Positions 35,796-43,750 of a stretch of DNA of 54,384 bases are shown one piece after another. The position numbers were made by a program, and so were the translations under genes. The DNA comes from Pseudomonas viridiflava (GTDB lineage Bacteria; Pseudomonadota; Gammaproteobacteria; Pseudomonadales; Pseudomonadaceae), in the NCBI RefSeq assembly GCF_900602065.1, contig NZ_UWFN01000386.1:1-54384 (forward strand), in the 5' to 3' direction. Below the pieces are notes generated by a model. That model was not told the DNA's origin, made no database searches, and saw nothing but the letters and a program-made list of their open reading frames with translations. Within the stretch, counting starts at the first letter, position 1, and every line of letters starts with the position of its first letter.

Positions 35796-35848
35796 GAGCC
35801 AATCGCTCCGGCCGGGTGTGTCACAGGCTGATACGTGGGTGTAAGGAT

Positions 35849-35873
35849 AAAAAATGGCCTCATCCTTGAGGCC
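35849..35873 (-). terminator. Intra-operon terminator between binding-protein and phosphatase genes
   Basis: Stem GGCCTCA/TGAGGCC with a four-base loop; on the minus strand ATTTTTT follows. It would let the binding protein be made in excess of the phosphatase and membrane components by partial read-through. Confidence 0.75.
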
Positions 35874-35882
35874 TTTGGTGCA

Positions 35883-36950
35883 TCAGTTCATTTCAACGAT
35901 GACTTGCTCGTTCCACATTTGCGGCAGCGCTTTGGAGGTCTTCTCCCATGCCGCTGCGTTCTTGATCGGCGTCACGCCTTTGTATTGCTCGTTTGGCAGC
36001 AGCTTGGCCTGGACTTCAGCCGGCAAGGTGAGGTGCTCGGCACGAATCGGGCGTGCGTTGCCTTTGGCCAGATTGATCTGCCCGGCGTCGCTGAAGATGT
36101 ATTCACGGGCCAGCTTGGCGGCGTTAGGGTTCTTCGCGTATTTGTTGATGATGGTGGTGTAGCCGGAAATCACCGAACCGTCGGACGGGATCAGTACCAC
36201 GTAGTCATCCGGGTTGGTCATCTTGGCCTTGTAGCTCAGGCCGTTGAAGTCCCAGACGATGCCCACTTCAACTTCGCCTTTTTCCATGCTCTGGATGTTC
36301 GGGTTATTGAGGGCCAGACGCTTCTGTTTGGCCAGTTCAGTGAACAACTGCAGGCCTGGAGCAATGTTGCTTTCGTCACCTTTCATGGCAATCGCAGCGG
36401 CCAGTACACCGTTGGCAGCTTGTGCGGCGGTGCTCACGTCACCCACCGTTACTTTGTATTTGCCGTTCTTCAGGTCAGCCCATTTAGTGGGTACTTCGGA
36501 ACCGTGCAGCAACTTCTTGTTGACCACGAAGGCGATGGTGCCGGTGTAGGCCAGTGCCCAGTGACCGTCTTTGTCCTTGGCCCAGTCCGGAACCTGATCC
36601 CAGGTGCTTGGCTTGTAAGGTTGAGTCACGCCTTTAGCCGCTGCGATAGGGCCGAAGGCCGCCCCGACATCGCCGATGTCAGCGCTGGCGTTGTCTTTTT
36701 CCGCATCGAACTTGGCGATTTCCTGGGCCGAGCTCATGTCAGTGTCCATGTGCTTGAGGCCGTACTTGGTCTGCAAATCAGCCCAGGTGTCTTTCCAGTT
36801 CGCCCAGTCATCCGGCATGCCAACACTGTTGACTGCGCCTTCAACCTTTGCGGCTGCTTCAAGGGTTTTCAGGTCAACGTCTGCGGCCATGGCCGAAGTG
36901 CTGAGGGCGATAGCGGAACCGAGGAGTGATGCCAGCAAAAGGTGTTTCAT
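35883..36950 (-). CDS. Periplasmic substrate-binding protein of the ABC transporter
   Basis: A 355-aa protein with signal peptide MKHLLLASLLGSAIAL ending AMAAD, and the cluster 1 (iron/polyamine/phosphonate) binding fold: VNSVGMPDDWANWKDTW, WALAYTGTIAFVVNKK, VSTAAQAANGVLAAA, and a hinge with VGIVWDFNG. Start at 36950, AAGGAG five bases upstream. First gene of the unit and separated from the rest by a terminator. A candidate operator lies 59 bases upstream (37009-37020). Confidence 0.92.
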   Translation of the reverse strand: MKHLLLASLLGSAIALSTSAMAADVDLKTLEAAAKVEGAVNSVGMPDDWANWKDTWADLQTKYGLKHMDTDMSSAQEIAKFDAEKDNASADIGDVGAAFGPIAAAKGVTQPYKPSTWDQVPDWAKDKDGHWALAYTGTIAFVVNKKLLHGSEVPTKWADLKNGKYKVTVGDVSTAAQAANGVLAAAIAMKGDESNIAPGLQLFTELAKQKRLALNNPNIQSMEKGEVEVGIVWDFNGLSYKAKMTNPDDYVVLIPSDGSVISGYTTIINKYAKNPNAAKLAREYIFSDAGQINLAKGNARPIRAEHLTLPAEVQAKLLPNEQYKGVTPIKNAAAWEKTSKALPQMWNEQVIVEMN

Positions 36951-37008
36951 TCGAAGCTCCTTGTGCACTTCTGAAAGTTCTTTTTAGAAGTGATCGTTGC
37001 GGGTTGGT

Positions 37009-37020
37009 TGGTCTAGGTCA
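37009..37020. promoter_or_regulatory. Candidate GntR/UTRA operator, transporter side
   Basis: TGGTCTAGGTCA matches at 10 of 12 the palindrome TGGTCTAGACCA bound by HutC/UTRA regulators such as DasR. It lies 59 bases upstream of the binding-protein start. Confidence 0.5.
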
Positions 37021-37285
37021 GCAATACCTGAGCCAAGTTAAGCTTTTTCGATGACATTTTTATGTTAGCGAGGTGCCGTGCTCGTCTATGTCGTGGCGGG
37101 TTCAGGGGCTGCGGGATAAGCGTAGACCATGATCAAAGCCTTGATCTGGAAGGGCTTCAGAGGTTTTTTGGACGGTGCTGGCATGGTTTGTGATGGGGTT
37201 TGTCACGGAGCAGTCATCTACGCTAAGTAGGCTGTTTCTGCGCCCTGGTGGGGGCAATGAGAATAACTCGTGCCCTGTTATGGCG

Positions 37286-37299
37286 CTGGTCTAGTCCAG
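37286..37299. promoter_or_regulatory. Candidate GntR/UTRA operator, regulator side
   Basis: CTGGTCTAGTCCAG, a palindrome with one mismatched pair, just 12 bases upstream of the regulator's ATG; consistent with autoregulation. The 265 bases between the two candidate operators hold nothing coding that I can support. Confidence 0.6.
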
Positions 37300-37311
37300 A
37301 AAGGTAATGTG

Positions 37312-38031
37312 ATGCGCGAAGAAGTGCCCCGTGCGGTGACGACGATTTGCAATGCCCTGCAGGAGCAGATCGAGCATGGTCTGCTGCCGCCCGGTAGCAA
37401 ATTACCCGCAGAACGTAAGCTGAGCGAAGTGTTTGATACCACGCGTATCACCTTGCGTGAGGCGTTGGTACAGCTCGAAGCGTTGGGGCTTATCTATAGA
37501 GAGGAACGGCGCGGGTGGTTTATTTCGCCGCCACGCCTGGCATACGACCTGATGCGCCGTAGCCACTTTCACGCGATGGTCAGTGCTCAGGGGCGAGTCG
37601 CTGACACTCAGGTTATCTCTGCGCGTCTGCAACCGGCTTCGGCAAAAATCTGTGAAATGCTGCAGTTGCCTGCGCTGTCCAGCGTGATTCAGATCTGCCG
37701 TGCGCGGCGTATTGATCAACGTCTGGTGCTCTATGTAGAGCATTACCTGAACCCGGAATATTTCCCCGGCATCCTTGAGTGCGATCTCAATCAGTCGCTG
37801 ACCGAGCTGTACGCCAGCCGCTATGACCTGCGTTACGGGCAGGTGCGCTTCGAAATGGTCCCCACCGCGCTGCACGCAGAAGCCTCGGCGGCGCTCAAGG
37901 TTTCTCTTGGCAGCCCCGGCTTGCGTATTGCAAGAGTCAACTTCGATCAGAACGGCCGCTTGATCGATTGTGATCTGGAGTACTGGCGGCACGATGCGAT
38001 CCACGTGAGCGCGGTGGTGCGGGATATTTGA
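37312..38031 (+). CDS. GntR/UTRA transcriptional regulator, PhnR-like
   Basis: A 239-aa DNA-binding regulator: N-terminal winged helix about 1-75 (LLPPGSKLPAERKLSEVFDTTRITLREALVQLEALGLI), then a UTRA effector domain from about 85. The linker RRGWFISPPRLAYD resembles, from memory, the phosphonate-utilisation regulator PhnR of Salmonella. It is divergent from the transporter unit and should control it, probably by repression relieved by an imported ligand. Start at 37312, AAGG eight bases upstream; an earlier ATG at 37270 would translate across the operator. Confidence 0.9.
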   Translation: MREEVPRAVTTICNALQEQIEHGLLPPGSKLPAERKLSEVFDTTRITLREALVQLEALGLIYREERRGWFISPPRLAYDLMRRSHFHAMVSAQGRVADTQVISARLQPASAKICEMLQLPALSSVIQICRARRIDQRLVLYVEHYLNPEYFPGILECDLNQSLTELYASRYDLRYGQVRFEMVPTALHAEASAALKVSLGSPGLRIARVNFDQNGRLIDCDLEYWRHDAIHVSAVVRDI

Positions 38032-38050
38032 GGTCAGATGAGCCTGGGCT

Positions 38051-38144
38051 CCGTGGGAGCGAATTTATTCGCGAAAGGGCCGGTACAGACGCTGCATCTT
38101 TATCGCCTGAAAGATTGCCTTCCCGAATAAATTCGGTCCCACGG
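38051..38144. repeat. REP doublet (GTGGGAGCGAATTTATTCGCGAA type)
   Basis: CCGTGGGAGCGAATTTATTC with the partner CGAATAAATTCGGTCCCACG. It lies between the convergent regulator gene and the small membrane protein gene. Confidence 0.85.
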
Positions 38145-38180
38145 GTTGAGCTTCCACTGAGCTCCACGGTTCTGCTTCGC

Positions 38181-38345
38181 TCAGGTCAGCTTCTGCAGAA
38201 TCTTGAACACGACAGTGCCCAGAATCCCGATCATCCCCAGCCAGATCATGAACACGCCGCTGTTGCGCTCTTGGTAGTTGTAGCCAATGCACAACAGCAG
38301 CATGCCGGCCAGAACCGGTAGCAGAATCGAGAAAAACGCGTCCAT
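38181..38345 (-). CDS. 54-aa predicted inner-membrane protein
   Basis: A small protein with two hydrophobic helices, FFSILLPVLAGMLLLCIGY and VFMIWLGMIGILGTVVFKI, joined by the polar NYQERNSG turn and ending KILQKLT. The ATG at 38345 has GGAGG nine bases upstream. I do not recognise a family. Arrangement and hydrophobicity support a real gene although it is short. Confidence 0.72.
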   Translation of the reverse strand: MDAFFSILLPVLAGMLLLCIGYNYQERNSGVFMIWLGMIGILGTVVFKILQKLT

Positions 38346-38725
38346 GACGTCCAACCTCCAGAAACTGATGGAGTCAGTCTAGGCGGGTTTGGACGTCATG
38401 CGATTGATGTGGGGCAATGCTGGCTCTACAGCAGGTCTCTGATAGGAAAAATAAGAGGTTCCTCATATTAACTTCGCTCTCGCTGTCGGATGAGCGATAG
38501 GATTTATAGCGATATAAGACCGCCGTTATATTGCTATTTAATTGAAGCCGATCCAGGTGGCGTTTTAGAGTGCTTTGATTTGGCTGAAACGTTTAACTGT
38601 CATTTATGACAGCTGTCGATGTGTCGGTTATATGTTTACAGTAAAAGTTCTGCCATGCAGAAGTTAGGGGGCATTCTGCAGGCTTATTTCTTTTGTGTTT
38701 CGGTGGAAACCGATGGAGGCGATCA
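38346..38725. other. 380-base AT-rich gap without a supported gene
   Basis: Base composition falls sharply from about 38.45 kb. I see no open frame with a credible start, no terminator with a T-run and no repeat. Confidence 0.6.
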
Positions 38726-38915
38726 ATGACTAGTAGTGAAGATAACCCGGAAATAACAGTGTCCTGTTTCGTCTGGCTGCGGCAGTGGGTTGGCATTAAA
38801 TTTCGATTATCCGGAACAGGAACTGGGGTGTGCTGACCCGGATCTGCGGTACGAGGTTTTATTGCTTATAGAGTCTGGAAAGCAAAAAGACGCTAACTTT
38901 GTTTTTTTTAAATAG
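38726..38915 (+). pseudogene. Probable frameshifted remnant of a small gene
   Basis: An ATG at 38726 with GGAGG six bases upstream opens a 36-aa frame (MTSSEDNPEITVSCFVW...) that stops at 38836. Another frame continues with protein-like sequence: NFDYPEQELGCADPDLR, then YEVLLLIESGKQKDANFVFF, to the stop at 38913-38915. The second part faintly resembles TerD-type calcium-binding proteins (LL.SGK...DFVF). Joining the two needs a frameshift near 38800. It could instead be a genuine 36-aa peptide gene. Confidence 0.35.
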
Positions 38916-38959
38916 GCCAAGGAGTAGGGGAAGGGGTTAATTCATTAAGGAGAACTATC

Positions 38960-39310
38960 ATGGGTTATAAAGAAACGAAAAATCTGGCGGCCCCTATACT
39001 GCCTCAGGCAGTTGACGGGAAATTAAGTAAAAGGGACATCCAGGAGACAGGTGGGCATGTTCGGGTTCCTGTTTATGATTTCATGGCTATTGGGGATCGG
39101 GTTACTCTGCATCTGAAAGGAGAACCCCATGAAGGGCCCATTACTTTTCCTGAGATCAAAGATGTCACTGCCGTCGCACCGATAGACTTTCAGATGACCT
39201 ATGTCGGGCATCTCGTGAGCTGGGAAACACTTGATGTGCATTACGAAGTCATCAACAAACAAGGGACGGACAAGGGAACATCGGATCTGGTAACCGTTAG
39301 CATTATTTAA
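38960..39310 (+). CDS. 116-aa hypothetical protein, Ig-like/beta-sandwich type
   Basis: Not recognised by name. It begins MGYKETKNLAAPILPQAVDG and continues with RVPVYDFMAIGDRVTLHLKG, PIDFQMTYVGHLVSWETLDV and HYEVINKQGTDKGTSDLVTV, the alternating pattern of a single beta-sandwich module that in other Pseudomonas proteins occurs as tandem repeats (from memory). No signal peptide. AAGGAG precedes the ATG. It lies in DNA that is visibly more AT-rich than its surroundings, next to a probable gene remnant, which suggests horizontal acquisition. Confidence 0.8.
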   Translation: MGYKETKNLAAPILPQAVDGKLSKRDIQETGGHVRVPVYDFMAIGDRVTLHLKGEPHEGPITFPEIKDVTAVAPIDFQMTYVGHLVSWETLDVHYEVINKQGTDKGTSDLVTVSII

Positions 39311-39373
39311 ACTCGCCACCGACGTTTATATCTTTGCAGTCGAAACGGTTAAAAAGGATGCGCTGTGAAACGA

Positions 39374-39415
39374 GTGACCATGCCAGCTCAGTTATTTCGC
39401 TGCAGGCATGGTCAC
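39374..39415. terminator. Inverted repeat between convergent genes
   Basis: GTGACCATGCC and GGCATGGTCAC, 11-bp perfect arms around a 20-base loop, between the 116-aa gene and apeB. No T-run; a candidate bidirectional terminator. Confidence 0.45.
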
Positions 39416-39428
39416 TCTAGCATTTGGC

Positions 39429-40718
39429 TCAAGGCAATTCATGACTCGCATAAAACGCGGTCAATACTTTTACCAGATGCGCCAGGTCATGGCTGCCCGC
39501 CAGTTCACGGATCGAGTGCATGGCAAACGTCGGCAGGCCAATGTCCACGGTGCGTACGCCCAGGTGGCTGGCGGTGATCGGGCCGATGGTTGAGCCACAA
39601 GCCATGTCGCTGCGTACTACAAAGCTTTGCACCGGTACTTCTTCAGCCATGCACAGATGGCGGAAGAACCCGGCGGTTTCGCTGTTGGTGGCGTAGCGCT
39701 GGTTGCTGTTGACCTTGATGACCGGGCCTGCGTTGAGCTTCGGGCCGTGGTTGGCGTCGTGTTTCTCGGCGTAGTTGGGGTGGATGCCATGCGCGTTGTC
39801 GGCAGAAACCAGCAAGGACTTCTGGATGGTACGCACATAGTCTGCGCCGTCCGGCAACAGGCGCTGAATGATCTGCTCCAGCATCGGGCCATCCGCGCCG
39901 CAGGTCGACGACGAGCCGACTTCTTCATGATCGGTGCAGACCAGCAGGCAGGTTTCGTCGCTATCGCTACCGAGCAGCGCTTGCAGACCGGCGTAGCACG
40001 ACAACAGATTGTCCAGGCGCGCACCGGCAATAAAGTCCGCATTGAGCCCGACTACGGCAGCGCTTTGCGTGTCATAGAAACTCAGCTCGTAATCAAGCAC
40101 CACATCGGCATTCAGGCCATGTTCGCGTGCCAGTTGATCGGTGAGCAGGGCGCGGAAATCTGCGCGCTCATCACCTGCAACCTGAGCGAGAATCGGTGGC
40201 AGCTCGGTTTGCGGGTTGATCGCCCAGCCTTCGTTGGCAGTGCGGTTGAGGTGGATCGCCAGGTTGGGGATCACGGCTATCGGTAGCTTGAAGTCGATGA
40301 GCTGGCTTTCGACCTTGCCGTCACGACGGAAGGTGACGCGACCGGCGAGAGACAGATCACGGTCGAACCACGGGGCGAGCAAGGCACCGCCGTAGACTTC
40401 GACACCCAGTTGCCAAAAGCCCTGGCGCTGCAGCTCAGGTTGCGGCTTGACCCGCAGGCACGGGCTGTCAGTGTGCGCGCCAACCATGCGGATGCCGCCG
40501 GTCAGTGGCGACTGACGGCCCAGGCGGAATGCCACAATGGATGAATCGTTGCGGGTTACGTAGTACCGGCCGCCGGTTTCCGTGGCCCAGGTTTCACGTT
40601 CGTCCAGGCGCTGGAAGCCAGAAGCTTCAAGGTGTTGGACGAGGGTAGCGGTGGCATGGAAAGGGGTAGGAGAGGCCTTGAGGAAATCAATCAGGCCCTT
40701 GTTCAGCTCTTCGCGCAT
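39429..40718 (-). CDS. apeB: M18-family aminopeptidase
   Basis: A 429-aa cytoplasmic zinc aminopeptidase. Metal and catalytic segments of the M18 family are visible: VGAHTDSPCLRVKP, GARLDNLLSCYAG, CTDHEEVGSSSTCGADG (general base Glu and a Zn ligand), SDMACGSTIGP and the C-terminal MHSIRELAG. It removes acidic or other N-terminal residues from peptides. From memory equivalent to PA3247. A REP-like palindrome lies behind the next gene upstream. Confidence 0.96.
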   Translation of the reverse strand: MREELNKGLIDFLKASPTPFHATATLVQHLEASGFQRLDERETWATETGGRYYVTRNDSSIVAFRLGRQSPLTGGIRMVGAHTDSPCLRVKPQPELQRQGFWQLGVEVYGGALLAPWFDRDLSLAGRVTFRRDGKVESQLIDFKLPIAVIPNLAIHLNRTANEGWAINPQTELPPILAQVAGDERADFRALLTDQLAREHGLNADVVLDYELSFYDTQSAAVVGLNADFIAGARLDNLLSCYAGLQALLGSDSDETCLLVCTDHEEVGSSSTCGADGPMLEQIIQRLLPDGADYVRTIQKSLLVSADNAHGIHPNYAEKHDANHGPKLNAGPVIKVNSNQRYATNSETAGFFRHLCMAEEVPVQSFVVRSDMACGSTIGPITASHLGVRTVDIGLPTFAMHSIRELAGSHDLAHLVKVLTAFYASHELP

Positions 40719-40808
40719 AAGTCACTCCAGACAGCAATGGCGGGAGTTTACCGTATTGGTGTGTGTAGTGCTGTTGCGGGTGTGCTTATCGCTGGAAGAA
40801 CGAAAGAC

Positions 40809-40885
40809 CTGTAGGAGCTGCCGAAGGCTGCGAACGGCGGTGCATCAGGGGAGCCGCTGTTCGCAGCCTTCGGCAGCTCCTACAG
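40809..40885. repeat. Palindromic REP variant (CTGTAGGAGCTGCCGAAGGC type)
   Basis: CTGTAGGAGCTGCCGAAGGC with GCTGCGAAC and the exact inverted copy ending CTCCTACAG; about 20 bases between the arms. It separates apeB from the pseudouridine synthase gene. Confidence 0.88.
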
Positions 40886-40898
40886 AATCGTGGTGTGC

Positions 40899-41534
40899 CT
40901 AAAACGGCGCCGGACACTCAAACCGCAACCGCTCGCCACTCTGCGGATGCGTGAAGCTCAACATGCTTGCATGCAGGCACAAACGCGGATACGCCGCCAA
41001 GGCGTCCGGGTATGCATACAGACCATCGCCCAGCAACGGATGCCCGATCGACAGCATGTGCACCCGCAACTGATGTGAGCGCCCGGTAATTGGCGTCAGC
41101 TCGACACGACTGTAATGGCCGCAACGCTCCAGTACTTTCCAGAAAGTCTGGGCATGCTTGCCGAACTCGTGATCCACCACATGCCGAGGCTTGGTGGGCG
41201 GGTCGTAACGCAAGGGGAGGTCGATGCTGCCGCTATCCAGCGTCGGTTCACCCCAGCACAGCGCGGTGTAGGCTTTTTCGGTTTCCCGGTCATGAAACTG
41301 CCGGGACAGCTCGCGATGCGTGTCCGGATCACGGGCCAGCAGAATGATCCCGGAGGTTTCCCAATCCAGTCGATGGACAATGCGGGCTTCGGGGTAGCCG
41401 TTTTCCTGCAGGCGGGTAATCAGGCAATCCTTGTTGTCCTCGGCACGGCCGGGGACGGAAAGCAGCAGGGTTGGCTTATCAATCACCAGAACGGCAGCGT
41501 CCTGATGAATGATGCGGATGTTCGACAACGGCAT
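40899..41534 (-). CDS. RluA-family pseudouridine synthase
   Basis: A 211-aa enzyme that isomerises uridine in RNA. The catalytic motif is HRLDWETSG with Asp57, followed by LLARD; substrate-binding regions include ALCWGEP and SHQLRVHMLSIGHPLLGD. There is no S4 domain, so it is of the short RluA type. The exact target (tRNA U32/23S U746 or another) cannot be read. From memory it corresponds to PA3246, annotated rluA. Confidence 0.94.
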   Translation of the reverse strand: MPLSNIRIIHQDAAVLVIDKPTLLLSVPGRAEDNKDCLITRLQENGYPEARIVHRLDWETSGIILLARDPDTHRELSRQFHDRETEKAYTALCWGEPTLDSGSIDLPLRYDPPTKPRHVVDHEFGKHAQTFWKVLERCGHYSRVELTPITGRSHQLRVHMLSIGHPLLGDGLYAYPDALAAYPRLCLHASMLSFTHPQSGERLRFECPAPF

Positions 41535-41614
41535 TTAACGGCCTCTAAACGCAACGGCGGCATCAGCCCCACTCGCAAGAATGGTGCTAATGCCGCCGCA
41601 AGCAACCGCCGGAT

Positions 41615-41869
41615 CTAGCGATCTGGCAGGGTGATGTTGAGTTCCAGAATCGAACAGCTGCCCTGATTTTCCAGAGCAACCTGCACATCGTTGGACTCGA
41701 TGTTGACGTACTTGCGGATCACTTCAACCAGCTCTTTTTGCAGGGCTGGCAAGTAGTCCGGAGTTGTACGCTGGCCGCGTTCATGCGCCACGATGATCTG
41801 TAGACGCTCTTTCGCGACCGACGCGGTGGTGGTTTTTTTGCTGGCGCGAAAGAAGTCGAAAATGTTCAT
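41615..41869 (-). CDS. minE: Cell-division topological factor MinE
   Basis: An 84-aa protein (E. coli 88) with the amphipathic N-terminus MNIFDFFRASKK, the MinD-activating segment TASVAKERLQIIVAHERGQR, and the C-terminal dimerisation domain. It stimulates MinD ATPase and drives pole-to-pole oscillation. Its ATG shares one base with the minD stop (TGATG). Confidence 0.98.
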   Translation of the reverse strand: MNIFDFFRASKKTTTASVAKERLQIIVAHERGQRTTPDYLPALQKELVEVIRKYVNIESNDVQVALENQGSCSILELNITLPDR

Positions 41870-42681
41870 CAGTTACCCCCGAACAGGCGTTCGAAAAATC
41901 CTTTCTTCTGTACGTCCAGGAAACGGTGCTCACGATCTTTGCCCAACAGACGATCAACAGCATCGCTGTAGGCCTGACCGGCATCGCTCTGCTCATCAAG
42001 GATGACTGGCACGCCCTGGTTGGAAGCTTTCAGTACTGCCTGGGACTCAGGGATCACGCCCAGCAGTGTCACCGCGAGGATTTCCTTGACGTCTTCAACG
42101 CCCAGCATCTCGCCTTTGCTGACGCGCTCCGGGTTGTAGCGGGTCAGCAACAGGTGTTCCTTGATCGGCTCTTCGTTACGCTCGGCGCGACGCGATTTGC
42201 TGGCCAGAAGGCCCAGCATGCGGTCGGAGTCACGTACAGACGATACTTCCGGGTTGGTCACGACGATCGCTTCATCGGCGAAGTACATGGCCAGGTGAGC
42301 ACCTGTCTCGATACCGGCAGGGGAGTCGCAGACGATGTACTCGAAGGATTCCTTGAGTTCCATCAGGACTTTTTCCACGCCTTCTTTGGTCAGCGCTTCC
42401 TTGTCACGGGTCTGGCTGGCGGCCAGTACGTACAGGCCTTCGATCTTCTTGTCTTTGATCAGGGCCTGTTGCAGGTTGGCTTCGCCGTTTACCACGTTGA
42501 CGAAGTCATAAACAACGCGACGCTCGCAGCCCATGATCAGGTCGAGGTTACGCAAGCCAACGTCGAAGTCGACGATGACAGTTTTGTGGCCGCGCAATGC
42601 GAGACCGGTACCGATGGCGGCGCTGGTGGTGGTCTTGCCCACACCACCCTTGCCGGATGTAACCACGAGAATCTTGGCCAA
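41869..42681 (-). CDS. minD: Septum-site ATPase MinD
   Basis: A 270-aa membrane-cycling ATPase: deviant Walker A GKGGVGKT (residues 10-17), Walker B-like VCDSPAGIE, and the C-terminal membrane-targeting helix KKGFFERLFGG. With MinC and MinE it prevents division at the poles. Coupled to minE by one-base overlap; 209 bases separate it from minC, with no gene in between. Confidence 0.99.
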   Translation of the reverse strand: MAKILVVTSGKGGVGKTTTSAAIGTGLALRGHKTVIVDFDVGLRNLDLIMGCERRVVYDFVNVVNGEANLQQALIKDKKIEGLYVLAASQTRDKEALTKEGVEKVLMELKESFEYIVCDSPAGIETGAHLAMYFADEAIVVTNPEVSSVRDSDRMLGLLASKSRRAERNEEPIKEHLLLTRYNPERVSKGEMLGVEDVKEILAVTLLGVIPESQAVLKASNQGVPVILDEQSDAGQAYSDAVDRLLGKDREHRFLDVQKKGFFERLFGGN

Positions 42682-42890
42682 GGTGTATCACCCCTAGAGG
42701 AAAAGGACAGTTAGTCCTGAAGAGCGTCCCTTGAAGCGGCGACCGTCGAACAATGATGGAAATTGAAAGCTACCGGGTGTCCTACCCTGGGAGCGATTTG
42801 CCAGGAACGATGAAAGCCCCCGGATTTCCTACTACCTTTGCTACGTTTTCGCGACGAATCAGGGATGCTTTGAAAATGGCGCAGTATCCG

Positions 42891-43631
42891 TTAAAGCCGG
42901 ATGATGTTCAACACGTCACCGGACAGGCTGACCTGTACCGACGTACCCCAGAGTGGATCCCTGCGTAAATCTTCGGAAACCTTGTATTGCCCGGCGATGG
43001 ATATCAGTTCCGCGCCCATTTGCTGACAGAAAATTCGCGCTTTGGTGTCGCCTTTTATTCCTGCCAGCGCCCGTCCGCGCAATGGGCCGTAAACATGGAT
43101 GTTGCCATCGGCCAGAAGTTCCGCACCGGGACTCACCGGGGCAATCACCACCAGGTCGCCGCCCTGGGCATAAATTTGCTGACCGCCGCGCACCGGAGAG
43201 GTGATCACCCGGGTCGGTTTGATCGTTGGCTCCGGAGGCTTTTCGGCTTTCTTCTTCGCGGCGTCGCCTTCCAGAGGGTCCAGTGGACGCTCGCGAGCAC
43301 CGGACGGCGGCAATACGGGCAAGTCAATCGCGATAGCGGCGGCGATGTCTTCGATACGACTGGCCCGGATCGCCAGGGTACGCAGGCCATGCTGGCGGCA
43401 AACGCGCATCAGGCCGGGTAAATCCACGGCACCGCTGTCGGCGGGAAGCTTGTCGAGCGCCAGCACCAGCGGGGTATTGCTGAAAAAATTCGGAGCCTGA
43501 GCCACTTTTGCCGCCAACTGACGGTCGAGGGCCTCAAGGTTGTTGCGAGCCAGCTCCAGCACGGTGATGGCGAGCATGCTGCCCTTGAGTTGGAAGACTG
43601 GATCCTGTTCTTGCGATTCGTTTTGGCTCAT
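42891..43631 (-). CDS. minC: Septum-site inhibitor MinC
   Basis: A 246-aa FtsZ-assembly inhibitor. N-terminal domain (DPVFQLKGSMLAITVLELAR), a charged linker near 110-135 (KKKAEKPPEPTIK), and the C-terminal beta-helix with GGQQIYAQGGDLVVIAPVS and DGNIHVYGPLRGRALAG. Start at 43631 (MSQNES), as in P. aeruginosa MinC from memory; an ATG three codons upstream is possible. Divergent from the acyltransferase gene. Confidence 0.97.
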   Translation of the reverse strand: MSQNESQEQDPVFQLKGSMLAITVLELARNNLEALDRQLAAKVAQAPNFFSNTPLVLALDKLPADSGAVDLPGLMRVCRQHGLRTLAIRASRIEDIAAAIAIDLPVLPPSGARERPLDPLEGDAAKKKAEKPPEPTIKPTRVITSPVRGGQQIYAQGGDLVVIAPVSPGAELLADGNIHVYGPLRGRALAGIKGDTKARIFCQQMGAELISIAGQYKVSEDLRRDPLWGTSVQVSLSGDVLNIIRL

Positions 43632-43750
43632 GGTCGGCATACAACGGCTTGTCGCTAAAAGTGCCGAGACTTATAACGAGAACGCCCGCTAGCCGCAAGC
43701 GGGGTCGAACCGTTGTAGAATGCGCGGCCATGGTTCTGATGGAAGCTTTA

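Noticed and set aside
42753..42968. Small plus-strand gene between minD and minC
   Set aside because: Its 3' end overlaps minC in antisense and there is no ribosome-binding site.
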